Part shown: positions 55,827 to 63,919 of the stretch, piece by piece
Layout of the letters: every line of letters starts with the position of its first letter
Numbering within the stretch: position 1 is the stretch's first letter
From: Bacillus solitudinis
GTDB taxonomy: Bacteria > Bacillota > Bacilli > Bacillales > Bacillaceae_D
Reading direction: 5' to 3'
DNA length: 64,000 nt
Assembly: GCF_002797395.1 (NCBI RefSeq)
Contig: NZ_KZ454943.1
Span: forward strand, 3,509,966 to 3,573,965
Made by a program: the position numbers and the translations under genes
The notes under the pieces: generated by a model
What the model saw: the letters and a program-made list of their open reading frames with translations, nothing else
Told to the model about the DNA's origin: nothing
Databases searched by the model: none

Positions 55827-56201
55827 ATGAATCAAATGGAGTATGAAAAATTAAAAGTTTTAACAGAACAGTTGTTAGACTTAAACCAAGAAGCAGAACA
55901 CTATTATATAAATTTCGTCAAAAAAGAAGGCTATGAGGTCGATTTTTACGGAAGGGTTAAGCCGTTTGTCGATAAGGTGACACATATCAAAACAGAATGG
56001 CTTCCTTTAGCGATTCGGTTTGTTCAGGAGAACAGACCTCTTCACCTTCATCCTATTCAATTAAATCAAACCGAAGAAAATTTAGAAATTGTTGCAATAA
56101 AGTCGTTTTACGCTGATACAGGTTTGAAGCGTCAACATGAAACGTTTAAATCGGTCGAATATGTATTGCAGCAGGTACTAAACGCATTGAATACGAAATA
56201 G
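55827..56201 (+). CDS. yppE: YppE family protein (DUF1798)
   Basis: A 124-aa helical protein (EQLLDLNQEAEHYYINFVKK, then VKPFVDKVTHIKTEWLPLAI) fitting YppE, a small helical-bundle protein of unknown function. ATG 55827 lies ten bases after GGAGG; an ATG at 55806 lies before this site. It follows the repeat element, and lies in the yppC-yppE region as in B. subtilis. Confidence 0.82.
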   Translation: MNQMEYEKLKVLTEQLLDLNQEAEHYYINFVKKEGYEVDFYGRVKPFVDKVTHIKTEWLPLAIRFVQENRPLHLHPIQLNQTEENLEIVAIKSFYADTGLKRQHETFKSVEYVLQQVLNALNTK

Positions 56202-56226
56202 ATGTTAAGAACAGGAGAGGTAAAAA

Positions 56227-57057
56227 ATGAATTCAATTGTAGACATTGATTGGCTTGGGAGAAATATAGACAACCAACAGGTACGAATTATCGACTGTCG
56301 TTTCTCTCTGGGAGATCCTGAGAACGGCGAACTTCGTTATGAGCAGGCTCATATACCCGGAGCAGTCTATCTAGATTTAGAAAAAGATTTATCCGGTCCT
56401 GTGATGGAGCACGGAGGTCGTCATCCATTACCAAGTATAGAAACCTTATCAGTGAAATTAGGTCAATATGGAATTGATAATAAAGTCACAGTTGTTGCTT
56501 ATGATGATGAAGGCGGTCCATTTGCTTCAAGGCTATGGTGGCTTCTACAATATATGGGTCATGACAATGTTTATGTACTAAATGGTGGTTTTTCGTCTTG
56601 GGTTGAGAAAAATTCAAATGTTACACCTGTCATCCCTTCATTTGATAAGAAAATATTTAAGGCTAATATTTGTGAAGAGTTACTCGCAACTCGAGAAATG
56701 GTACTTGAACGTACAGATACATCCATCCTTATTGATTCTAGAGAGCCGGCACGATATGCAGGAGAAATTGAACCAATCGATCGCATAGCTGGGCATATCC
56801 CAGGTGCTAAAAACATTTTTTGGAAAGAAGTACTAATGGAAAATGGACGTTGGAAAGCAGTTGAAAATATGCAACAATTTGCTACTTTCTCACCTAAAGA
56901 TGAACTAATTGTTTACTGTGGGTCGGGTGTAACAGCTTGTCCTAATATCTTAGCCTTAAAAAATTTAGGGTTTGAACGAGTGAGATTGTATAGCGGTAGT
57001 TGGAGTGATTGGATTAGCTATGAGGACTCCGAGATTGAATGTGTAAAGGATAAGTGA
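56227..57057 (+). CDS. Two-domain sulfurtransferase (rhodanese / mercaptopyruvate type)
   Basis: A 276-aa protein with two rhodanese domains: an N-terminal inactive one (RIIDCRFSLGDPE, HIPGAVYLDLEKDLSG) and a C-terminal catalytic one (LIDSREPARYAGEIEP, HIPGAKNIFW). The active Cys231 is in YCGSGVTACPN; the CGSGVTA loop is typical of 3-mercaptopyruvate sulfurtransferases. RBS GGAGAGG precedes the ATG at 56227. The substrate is inferred from the loop only. Confidence 0.9.
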   Translation: MNSIVDIDWLGRNIDNQQVRIIDCRFSLGDPENGELRYEQAHIPGAVYLDLEKDLSGPVMEHGGRHPLPSIETLSVKLGQYGIDNKVTVVAYDDEGGPFASRLWWLLQYMGHDNVYVLNGGFSSWVEKNSNVTPVIPSFDKKIFKANICEELLATREMVLERTDTSILIDSREPARYAGEIEPIDRIAGHIPGAKNIFWKEVLMENGRWKAVENMQQFATFSPKDELIVYCGSGVTACPNILALKNLGFERVRLYSGSWSDWISYEDSEIECVKDK

Positions 57058-57062
57058 ATCTA

Positions 57063-57110
57063 AATACAAAAAAACACGGACTGAATAAATAATCCGTGCT
57101 TTTTTGTATT
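57063..57110. terminator. Bidirectional terminator
   Basis: AATACAAAAAA-CACGGA and TCCGTG-TTTTTTGTATT form a long stem between converging genes, with a T run on either strand. Confidence 0.85.
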
Positions 57111-57114
57111 GTAG

Positions 57115-57318
57115 CTAGCCATTATCGCGGAAAGAATAAAAAATCATAACAATAAGCGTACCGAATGACATAATTGTTAGAAGTGTGACTAGTAGAGTTG
57201 ATGGTTCTGCATGAGCAGCCTCTTCAGCAGCACCCCCGGCAGCAGCAAGAGCTACCTGAAATGGTACTACGAAAAATGTAAGCAGACAAGCCGCTAGAAC
57301 AGATAACTTTTTAAGCAT
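57115..57318 (-). CDS. Small membrane protein with signal peptide, unknown
   Basis: A 67-aa protein. LKKLSVLAACLLTFFVVPF followed by QVALA is a signal peptide or first membrane segment; an Ala/Glu-rich linker (GGAAEEAAHAEPS) and a second hydrophobic helix (LVTLLTIMSFGTLIVMIFYS) ending in RDNG follow. RBS GAGGAGGG before the ATG at 57318. A good promoter lies upstream (57410 to 57382). Such two-helix small proteins often attach to membrane complexes; no partner is visible. Family not recognised. Confidence 0.72.
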   Translation of the reverse strand: MLKKLSVLAACLLTFFVVPFQVALAAAGGAAEEAAHAEPSTLLVTLLTIMSFGTLIVMIFYSFRDNG

Positions 57319-57381
57319 TTTCGACCCTCCTCGTAACGTAAAAACAAACCTTTTAGTTTTACACAGTTTTCTATCCTTTTC

Positions 57382-57410
57382 ATTATAGAGTTCGTCCTAT
57401 AAATAATCAA
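57382..57410 (-). promoter_or_regulatory. Promoter of the small membrane protein gene
   Basis: On the reverse strand TTGATT (57410-57405), 17-bp spacer, TATAAT (57387-57382). The rest of the gap up to ilvA (57411-57632) shows no further structure that I can support. Confidence 0.65.
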
Positions 57411-57632
57411 TAAAGGAAACAAATATGCCACAAAATGAGCATATTTAATTTAATCTGCTTGCTAATATAATAGGTGATGGAATCCTAGGCATGTTAAGCA
57501 AGGTAGAGTGTTTGTTTGAAACGTTGAACGTGTAGGGTCAGGGGTTCGCAAAAGGTGTGCAATATGATAAGATAAATCTATTGTTCAGTACGTTAGAAAA
57601 GCATGATTTTCATGATGAAAGGATTAAGTACA

Positions 57633-58880
57633 ATGGCACAAATACATTTAGAAGATATTATCATTGCTAATCAACGGTTAAAAGACGTTGTTACGCATAC
57701 ACCTCTACAAAGAAATCAAGCATTATCGGAGCGTTATGAATGCAATGTTTATTTAAAAAGAGAAGACCTTCAAGTTGTACGTTCATTTAAAATTCGCGGT
57801 GCATATCACCAGATAGCAAGTTTACCATCAGAAGAAATTAAAAATGGGGTGGTATGTGCGAGTGCAGGAAACCATGCTCAAGGGGTAGCTTATTCCTGTC
57901 AAGCTTTGAAATTACCCGGAAAAATATTTATGCCATCCACTACACCTCGTCAAAAAGTTGACCAAGTGAGGTTTTTTGGTAAAGAATATGCAGAAGTCAT
58001 TCTCTCAGGTGATACATTCGACGACTCGTTTAGAGAAGCGATGAAATATTGTAATGAGCATCAAATGGCGTTTATTCATCCGTTTGACCAAGAGAAAATT
58101 ATTGCTGGGCAGGGAACCGTTGGACTTGAAATTATGAATGATATCGATGAAAGTATTGATTACCTTTTCTCTTCAATTGGTGGGGGAGGTTTAATAAGTG
58201 GAGTTGGTACGTACATAAAGAGTATTAGTCCAAAAACAAAGCTTATTGGTTGTGAACCTGCAGGAGCTCCTGCAATGAAGGAATCTTTAAATCAAGGGAG
58301 AGTTATTGAGCTTGAAACCATTGATAAATTTGTTGATGGAGCCGCAGTCAAGAAAGTTGGAGAATTGACTTTTGAGATATGTCAAAATCTTCTTGATGAT
58401 GTCGTTCTAGTACCTGAAGGGAAAATTTGTACAACGATATTAGAACTCTACAATAAAAATGCCATTGTCGCTGAGCCTGCGGGGGCTATGCCAATCTCAG
58501 CATTAGACTTCTATAAAGAGGAAATCAAAGGAAAGACGGTTGTTTGTATTGTTAGCGGAGGAAATAACGATATTGGTCGAATGCAGGAAATGCAGGACCG
58601 GTCGTTAATTTATGAAGGATTGCAGCATTACTTCATTATTCAATTTCCTCAACGTGCTGGAGCATTACGAGAATTTATCTCTGACGTATTAGGTCCAGAC
58701 GACGATATAAATCGATTTGAATATACGAAGAAGAATAATAAAGGAAATGGACCAGTTTTAATTGGAATTGAATTAAAATGCGATCAAGATTATCATCAAT
58801 TAATTGATCGACTCAATAAAAAAGGTTTTGGGTATCATGAAATTAATAAAAATGAAAGTCTATTTAATTTATTAATTTAA
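57633..58880 (+). CDS. ilvA: Threonine ammonia-lyase (isoleucine synthesis)
   Basis: A 415-aa PLP enzyme deaminating threonine to 2-oxobutanoate. The PLP lysine is in VRSFKIRGAYHQ; ASAGNHAQGVAYSC and SSIGGGGLISGVG are further motifs. The last 90 residues form an ACT-like regulatory domain (HYFIIQFPQRAGALREFI), the shorter single-domain kind. ATG 57633 is preceded by GAAAGGA; ATGs at 57603 and 57615 are possible alternatives. No T-box leader is visible upstream. Confidence 0.93.
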   Translation: MAQIHLEDIIIANQRLKDVVTHTPLQRNQALSERYECNVYLKREDLQVVRSFKIRGAYHQIASLPSEEIKNGVVCASAGNHAQGVAYSCQALKLPGKIFMPSTTPRQKVDQVRFFGKEYAEVILSGDTFDDSFREAMKYCNEHQMAFIHPFDQEKIIAGQGTVGLEIMNDIDESIDYLFSSIGGGGLISGVGTYIKSISPKTKLIGCEPAGAPAMKESLNQGRVIELETIDKFVDGAAVKKVGELTFEICQNLLDDVVLVPEGKICTTILELYNKNAIVAEPAGAMPISALDFYKEEIKGKTVVCIVSGGNNDIGRMQEMQDRSLIYEGLQHYFIIQFPQRAGALREFISDVLGPDDDINRFEYTKKNNKGNGPVLIGIELKCDQDYHQLIDRLNKKGFGYHEINKNESLFNLLI

Positions 58881-58887
58881 ATTTATT

Positions 58888-58915
58888 GCTCGTTCAGGTT
58901 GAACGAGCTTTTTTT
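58888..58915 (+). terminator. Terminator after ilvA
   Basis: GCTCGTTCA pairs perfectly with TGAACGAGC around GGT, followed by seven T. Confidence 0.9.
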
Positions 58916-58986
58916 AGGATAGCAAAGCGGGTTAGCGAAGAAAGAATATAGAGACGGCCTATTGCCGATTAGAGGAGGACCATAGG

Positions 58987-59889
58987 GTGAGTGAGGATAA
59001 AAAAGGAATTTTACTCGAAAGCGGTACGAACGAGTTAGAGGTTATCGTTTTTGTGATTGGTTCAGGGCTTTTTGGGATAAATGTTATGAAAGTCCGTGAA
59101 ATCATTCAATCTCCTCCAATGGTTGAAATGCCAAACAGTCATGATCATGTGGAAGGAATCATTCGACTTCGTGATGAAATTTTGACTGTCGTAAATTTAA
59201 GTAAAGTATTAGGTTTTCCGCCTTCGAGTACTCTTGTTGAGGATAAATTGATTGTTTCAGAGCTCAATCAGATGAAAGTTGCATTTCGCGTAAATTCTGT
59301 TTCAAGAATTCACAGAATTTCATGGGAGCAGATTGAAAAGCCGTCTGATTTAGCACAAGGTCTCCAGTCTGTAACAACGGGTGTCGTTAAATTGGACGAG
59401 CAAATGATTCTTCTGTTGGATTTCGAGAAGATTATTTACGATATTAGTCCTGAAAAAGGGATGAACATCAATCAAGTTAAGGCACTTGGGAAAAGAGAAC
59501 GAAGCAACAAACGAATTGTGATCGCCGAGGATTCAAGTATGCTGAGGAAGCTTCTACACGATACATTATCTGAAGCTGGTTATAATCATCTTACGTTTTT
59601 TGAAAACGGAAAAGAAGCGTGGGAATATCTTGAATTTCTTAAGCAGGGAGATAAAGTAAAAGAAGAGGTTCAACTCATTATAACGGATTTAGAAATGCCA
59701 AAGATGGATGGGCACCATTTAACAAAGCGAATAAAACTAGATGAGGAGTTACAAAGTATTCCAGTTGTAATTTTTTCTTCACTTATATCAGATGATTTGT
59801 TTTATAAAGGAAAAAATGTCGGGGCTGATGCGCAAGTAAGTAAGCCTGAAATTGTCAAGTTAATTGAAATTATTGATAAATTATCGTAA
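58987..59889 (+). CDS. cheV: Chemotaxis adaptor-response regulator CheV
   Basis: A 300-aa fusion of a CheW-like coupling domain (residues about 10-165, with FGINVMKVREIIQ and GIIRLRDEILTVVNL) and a receiver domain (VIAEDSSMLRKLL, phospho-acceptor Asp in ITDLEMPKMDG near residue 235, FSSLISDD and SKPE with the conserved Lys). It couples receptors to CheA and aids adaptation. GTG start at 58987 after GAGGAGG. A second chemotaxis gene in this window besides cheR, far from it. Confidence 0.94.
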   Translation: MSEDKKGILLESGTNELEVIVFVIGSGLFGINVMKVREIIQSPPMVEMPNSHDHVEGIIRLRDEILTVVNLSKVLGFPPSSTLVEDKLIVSELNQMKVAFRVNSVSRIHRISWEQIEKPSDLAQGLQSVTTGVVKLDEQMILLLDFEKIIYDISPEKGMNINQVKALGKRERSNKRIVIAEDSSMLRKLLHDTLSEAGYNHLTFFENGKEAWEYLEFLKQGDKVKEEVQLIITDLEMPKMDGHHLTKRIKLDEELQSIPVVIFSSLISDDLFYKGKNVGADAQVSKPEIVKLIEIIDKLS

Positions 59890-59895
59890 TAAGTG

Positions 59896-59934
59896 AAAGG
59901 GACAATGAGAGGATCGCTCTCATTGTCCCTTTCC
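59896..59934 (+). terminator. Terminator after cheV
   Basis: AAAGGGACAATGAGAG pairs perfectly with CTCTCATTGTCCCTTT (16 pairs) around five bases; the T tail is short. Confidence 0.8.
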
Positions 59935-60032
59935 TCTAACCTTCTAGTGCTTATACAACTGCGTCATTTTCTCAAAATGAGTGGACATGGTATACTAAAT
60001 AGCAGAAATGGCTTATAGAGGAGGAATTTGAG

Positions 60033-60557
60033 ATGAGATTGAAGGATAAGAAAATCATTGCAATTATTGACCATGAATTCGAAGATTTGGAGCTTTGGTA
60101 TCCTATTTTACGTTTGCGCGAAGAGGGGGCTGCGGTTCATTTGGTCGGGGAGAAAGCAAATGAAGTGTATAAAGGCAAATATGGTGTACCTGCTACATCA
60201 GAATATGCGTACGCCGATATTAGCGTAGAAGATTATGATGCTCTCCTTGTTCCAGGTGGTTGGGCTCCAGATAAATTAAGAAGATATCCTGAAGTGATCG
60301 CGTTCGTTAAACATATGGATGAACATAAAAAACCAATTGGTCAAATTTGTCATGCGGGATGGGTTTTAATCTCTGCCAAAATTTTAAATGGACGAAAAGT
60401 AACAAGTACACCTGGTATTCGTGATGACATGGAGAACGCTGGTGCAACATGGGTTGATGAAGCCGTTGTTGTAGATGGTCATCTTATTTCGAGCAGACGG
60501 CCACCGGATTTACCTCCTTATGTAAAAACATTTGCAGATATATTAGCAAATAGCTAG
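60033..60557 (+). CDS. PfpI/DJ-1 family protein
   Basis: A 174-aa class I amidotransferase-like protein. IIAIIDHEFEDLELWYPI at the N-terminus contains the conserved Glu, ALLVPGGWAPDKLRRY and the nucleophile elbow GQICHAGWVLISA with Cys followed by His are typical of PfpI-type proteins, which include YfkM and glyoxalase/deglycase-like members. An extended -10 TGGTATACT lies at 59988-59996. Its substrate is unknown; general stress protection is a guess from the family. Confidence 0.88.
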   Translation: MRLKDKKIIAIIDHEFEDLELWYPILRLREEGAAVHLVGEKANEVYKGKYGVPATSEYAYADISVEDYDALLVPGGWAPDKLRRYPEVIAFVKHMDEHKKPIGQICHAGWVLISAKILNGRKVTSTPGIRDDMENAGATWVDEAVVVDGHLISSRRPPDLPPYVKTFADILANS

Positions 60558-60572
60558 GTAGAAGGAGCAATC

Positions 60573-61484
60573 ATGGAATTTCATTTTTTAGGAACAGGAT
60601 CAGGTGTGCCGGCTCTACAGCGGAATGTTAGTGCTCTTGCGATTCGCTTTCTGCAGCAAAAAGGCATGCAATGGCTCTTCGACTGTGGAGAAGCAACACA
60701 GCATCAGTTATTACATTCTCCGATAACATTAGCAAAAATCGAACGAATTTTTATAAGTCACCTTCATGGAGATCATATTTTTGGATTACCAGGGGTGCTA
60801 GGGAGTAGGTCGTTTCAAGGTTCCGAGACCCCACTTATCCTCTACGGTCCAAAGGGCTTAGAAGCGTTTGTTTATTCATCCCTTCAAGTTTCAAATACCC
60901 ACCTTCGTTTTCCGCTACAAATTATTGAAATTGAGGAGGGATTTCGGTTTCAAACGGATGAATTAGAGGTGGAAGTAATTGAATTGGATCACGGAATGCC
61001 AAGTTACGCTTTTAAAATTAGGGAATTGGATAAACCTGGCACTTTAAATGTTGAGGCCTTAAAAAAAATGGGTGTTATGCCAGGTCCAATTTATCAACAG
61101 CTAAAAGAGGGTAAGGTTCTTACTTTAGATGATGGTCAAGTGGTAGAGGGTAAGGACTTCGTAGGGCCAGCGAAATTAGGCCGAACTATCATTGTTGGAG
61201 GAGATACTCGTCCGCTTGAGAAAATGATTGATTTTGCCAAAGGAGCTGACGTGCTTATCCACGAAGCAACCTTTCGACATGAGAAAGCAAGTCACGCTAG
61301 GCAGTATGGGCACTCTACAGTAAGACAAGCAGCTGAAATCGCTAATAAGGCAGAGGTTGAATTACTTATTTTAACTCATATTAGTTCAAGATACGCGGGT
61401 CAAGAACAGGAAATTGAGGAAGAAGCTCGTCGTACTTTTACAAATACAATTATTGCTTACGATCAGATGATTTATTCCATTTGA
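60573..61484 (+). CDS. rnz: Ribonuclease Z
   Basis: A 303-aa zinc endonuclease maturing tRNA 3' ends. FLGTGSGVPALQRN at the start, the zinc motif HLHGDH at residues 63-68 in FISHLHGDHIFGLPG, LDHGMPSYAF (the tRNA-arm side), GGDTRP and HEATF and GHSTV are all in place. It fits with cca, also in this window, which adds CCA to the ends it trims. Confidence 0.96.
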   Translation: MEFHFLGTGSGVPALQRNVSALAIRFLQQKGMQWLFDCGEATQHQLLHSPITLAKIERIFISHLHGDHIFGLPGVLGSRSFQGSETPLILYGPKGLEAFVYSSLQVSNTHLRFPLQIIEIEEGFRFQTDELEVEVIELDHGMPSYAFKIRELDKPGTLNVEALKKMGVMPGPIYQQLKEGKVLTLDDGQVVEGKDFVGPAKLGRTIIVGGDTRPLEKMIDFAKGADVLIHEATFRHEKASHARQYGHSTVRQAAEIANKAEVELLILTHISSRYAGQEQEIEEEARRTFTNTIIAYDQMIYSI

Positions 61485-61544
61485 TTTGTATAAAATGATG
61501 GATGACTACGCAAAGTAAGACCATTCTTATGAGGGGGAATGGTG

Positions 61545-61805
61545 ATGACTGAACGCACGCAATTAAAGGAGTTTTTACAAAAAGCGGAAGAAACATTGGA
61601 GGTTGCTCAGAAAGCATTGGATGACGCGCATCGTGTCCAACCTGGTGATCCTTCTGAATATTCACATGCACAGCTTCAGCTTGAGGAGATTAGCGATGAA
61701 CTAGACGCGCTTATTCATGCGGCAACTCCAGAACAACGATATGAGCTTACCCGAACCCAACAACAGATTCGCCAGCTTCAAAATCATATGATCCTGAAAC
61801 AATAG
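61545..61805 (+). CDS. ytzC: YtzC-like protein (DUF2524)
   Basis: An 86-aa fully helical soluble protein (LQKAEETLEVAQKALDDAH and AQLQLEEISDELDALIHAA, ending LQNHMILKQ) that matches the YtzC family. ATG 61545 is seven bases after GAGGGGG; an ATG at 61539 lies too near. Function unknown. Confidence 0.83.
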   Translation: MTERTQLKEFLQKAEETLEVAQKALDDAHRVQPGDPSEYSHAQLQLEEISDELDALIHAATPEQRYELTRTQQQIRQLQNHMILKQ

Positions 61806-61811
61806 TTGATT

Positions 61812-61846
61812 AAGCGATGGTTCGACGTTGAACCTTCGCTTTTTTA
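61812..61846 (+). terminator. Terminator after ytzC
   Basis: AAGCGA/TCGCTT and GGTTC/GAACC form a stem with one mismatch, followed by T. Confidence 0.85.
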
Positions 61847-61934
61847 CATTTAAATAGATAAAGCTCTTTTAGATGCGAAGTCCACTCTTTTTTGCTACAA
61901 TAAGGAAGAAGAAAGAATAAGTGAGGGACGTATC

Positions 61935-62279
61935 ATGAATGAGGTTAATAGTATAATTTTGCAAGAAAAATTGGACAAAAGAGAAGCACTAACGGTTCTT
62001 TTTGTATATTCACCGCTTTGTGGGACATGTAGATTAGCTGGAAATATGCTTGAAGTCATCGAAGCGTCCTATCCTTCTTTGCCTATATACAAGCTAAACA
62101 TTAATCATGCACCTTCGTTTGCGCAAGACTGGAGAATAAAAAGTGTACCTTGCTTGCTCGTTTTTCAAAAGGGTTTAGGAGTGGAAAGGCGCTATGCATT
62201 TCATTCCATTGGTCATCTTCACGAGATGATGAAACCTTATGCTGCACTTGCTAATCTTCACATGAATCGCTCTATTTGA
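61935..62279 (+). CDS. ytpP: Thioredoxin-like protein YtpP
   Basis: A 114-aa thioredoxin-fold protein. The active site is CGTC in FVYSPLCGTCRLAGNML and the cis-proline is in KSVPCLLVF, which also has an extra Cys. The fold length is near that of thioredoxin. It matches the YtpP family. It is followed seven bases later by a bacilliredoxin gene, so both likely handle cytoplasmic thiols. Confidence 0.87.
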   Translation: MNEVNSIILQEKLDKREALTVLFVYSPLCGTCRLAGNMLEVIEASYPSLPIYKLNINHAPSFAQDWRIKSVPCLLVFQKGLGVERRYAFHSIGHLHEMMKPYAALANLHMNRSI

Positions 62280-62295
62280 AAGGGGAATGTATAGT

Positions 62296-62733
62296 ATGTC
62301 AATGCATTACGAAGAATACATGCGTCAAGTTGTGTTACCAATGAGATCGGAATTAACAGAGGCCGGATTTCAAGAATTAACGACAGCTGAAGAAGTAGAT
62401 CACTATATGGAACAAGCCGAGGGGACTACGCTAGTTATGATTAACTCTGTCTGTGGATGTGCAGCTGGTATTGCCCGTCCTGCTGCAGTGACATCCCTTG
62501 TCCATACGAATACACCTGACCATATTGTGACGGTGTTTGCAGGTCAAGATAAAGAAGCAACGGCTCAAATGCGTTCTTATTTTCCTGAGTACCCACCGTC
62601 ATCACCATCTATGGTGTTATTTAAAGGAAAAGAGGTTATCCACTTTATTCCTCGTGAACAAATAGAGGGCCAAACACCTGAATCAATTATTCGAAATTTA
62701 GCGCATGCTTATAATGAGCATTGTGCAAATTAA
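62296..62733 (+). CDS. brxA: Bacilliredoxin (BrxA/BrxB family)
   Basis: A 145-aa protein of the DUF1094 family (YphP/YqiW) with the CGC active site in INSVCGCAAGIARPA. Bacilliredoxins remove bacillithiol from protein cysteines. FAGQDKEATAQMRSYF and SSPSMVLFKGKEVIHFIPR are family motifs and the N-terminus SMHYEEYMRQ fits BrxA. ATG 62296 chosen to give this N-terminus; an ATG at 62287 is too near AAAGGGG. Its cofactor genes bshA and bshB1 lie in the same window. Confidence 0.9.
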   Translation: MSMHYEEYMRQVVLPMRSELTEAGFQELTTAEEVDHYMEQAEGTTLVMINSVCGCAAGIARPAAVTSLVHTNTPDHIVTVFAGQDKEATAQMRSYFPEYPPSSPSMVLFKGKEVIHFIPREQIEGQTPESIIRNLAHAYNEHCAN

Positions 62734-62735
62734 CA

Positions 62736-62764
62736 AGAAAGGCCCCTCCGAGAGGGGCCTTTCT
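62736..62764 (+). terminator. Terminator after the bacilliredoxin gene
   Basis: AGAAAGGCCCCTC pairs perfectly with GAGGGGCCTTTCT (13 pairs) around CGA. Confidence 0.85.
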
Positions 62765-62786
62765 ACTTCAGAAAGGAGTGTTTTAA

Positions 62787-63200
62787 TTGAAGGCACCAAC
62801 TTTTACGTTACCCGAACTTCAATCAAATCAACGTTGGTCTTTAGAGAGCTTTGAAAATAAGAAGGTAATGATTACATTTTGGACTTCTTGGTGTCCAGAC
62901 TCTCAAAAAGACCTCTTACAAAAACAAGCACTTTTTGAAACGGCTACAACTGACGAAATCAAGATGATTACGATTAATGTCACCGGTCGCGAACGAGATG
63001 GTGACATTAAAGAATTTGTTAGAGAGCATCAGTTCACCTTTCCAATATTATGTGATGAAGGAACGAAAACCTATGATTCTTATCGTTGTATGGGTGTTCC
63101 AACAACAGTTCTTTTGAATGAACACCATGAAATTGTCGCTACATTTCATGATAAATCATCCTTTATGGATATTATGAAGGGTTTGTCCACGATACTTTAA
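62787..63200 (+). CDS. TlpA/ResA-like thioredoxin-fold protein with CPDS site
   Basis: A 137-aa protein with the AhpC-TSA/TlpA layout: FTLPELQSNQRWSLESF, then MITFWTSWCPDSQKDLL and the cis-proline loop YRCMGVPTTVLLNE. The usual CxxC is CPDS, so the resolving Cys is absent, though another Cys precedes the cis-Pro loop. No signal peptide, so it is cytoplasmic. TTG start at 62787 after GAAAGGAGTG. Its stop codon overlaps that of the converging gene. The role is probably thiol redox but unproven. Confidence 0.82.
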   Translation: MKAPTFTLPELQSNQRWSLESFENKKVMITFWTSWCPDSQKDLLQKQALFETATTDEIKMITINVTGRERDGDIKEFVREHQFTFPILCDEGTKTYDSYRCMGVPTTVLLNEHHEIVATFHDKSSFMDIMKGLSTIL

Positions 63201-63919
63201 GGACGTACGCCGTAAAAGACAATGGTTCCCATCATTTCAAAATTAGGATAGCCGCTTTGCTTATAAAGTTCTACTACATGCTCTCGGTTGTATGGCACTC
63301 GGTTAAGGTGCAGACGATGACTACCTTCTTCAATTTCAACGATGAGATAAGACGCTAAAGGATGTCCATCAAACGGTAAACCCACACTGCCTGTGTTTGC
63401 AACATTTTTCCCATGGAGTGAGCGAATAAATGGTAGATGTGTATGACCAGAAATATAAAGATCCGCGTCGTCCTTTTGCATAATAACGTCTTCAATTTTT
63501 TTCGTGTCATCTGGTAAGACAATATCAAAAAGGCTATCTGGTGTGGCGTGGAACGCATGAATGACTAAATCTAAACCGTCTTCAATCACTAGTTCACTTG
63601 GTAGGTTTTCTAAATACTCAATGTCATCTTGTGTGAGACGTTTATATGTCCACTCTCTTTCAAGATTCATCATTTCCAAAGCTTTTTCAGGTACTTCGCC
63701 TGGTTGAATACCGCGAACCACCCATTCATCCGCATTACCTTTAATGACTTTTGCATTAAGATTACGAACTAAATCTAATGTACGTTTAGGCTCTGGACCA
63801 CGGAAACAAAGGTCCCCAAGTACATAAATTTTATCGACTTTTTGCTTGGTAATGTCGTGTAAAACGGCTTCAAGTGCTGTTGCATTTCCATGGATATCAG
63901 ATAAAAAAGCAAATCGCAT
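63197..63919 (-). CDS. Calcineurin-type metallophosphoesterase
   Basis: A 240-aa phosphoesterase. The metal-binding motifs are FLSDIHGNATALEAVL, VLGDLCFRGP, IKGNADEW (for GNHD/E) and ISGHTHLPFI followed by NTGSVGLPFDG. This layout resembles YfcE/diadenosine-tetraphosphatase-like enzymes, so the substrate may be a nucleotide or phosphodiester. RBS AAAAGGAGG before the ATG at 63919. The remaining bases up to 64000 are upstream region with a TATAAT-like box on the reverse strand. Confidence 0.9.
   Translation of the reverse strand: MRFAFLSDIHGNATALEAVLHDITKQKVDKIYVLGDLCFRGPEPKRTLDLVRNLNAKVIKGNADEWVVRGIQPGEVPEKALEMMNLEREWTYKRLTQDDIEYLENLPSELVIEDGLDLVIHAFHATPDSLFDIVLPDDTKKIEDVIMQKDDADLYISGHTHLPFIRSLHGKNVANTGSVGLPFDGHPLASYLIVEIEEGSHRLHLNRVPYNREHVVELYKQSGYPNFEMMGTIVFYGVRP

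Noticed and set aside
57411-57632. T-box or other leader ahead of ilvA
   Set aside because: No AGGGTGG-type T-box sequence, no specifier-like stem and no terminator before the start codon.
58955-58980. GCCGATTA before cheV as a sigma-D box
   Set aside because: It would put the transcript start inside the ribosome site of cheV, and no TAAA box lies at the right distance.
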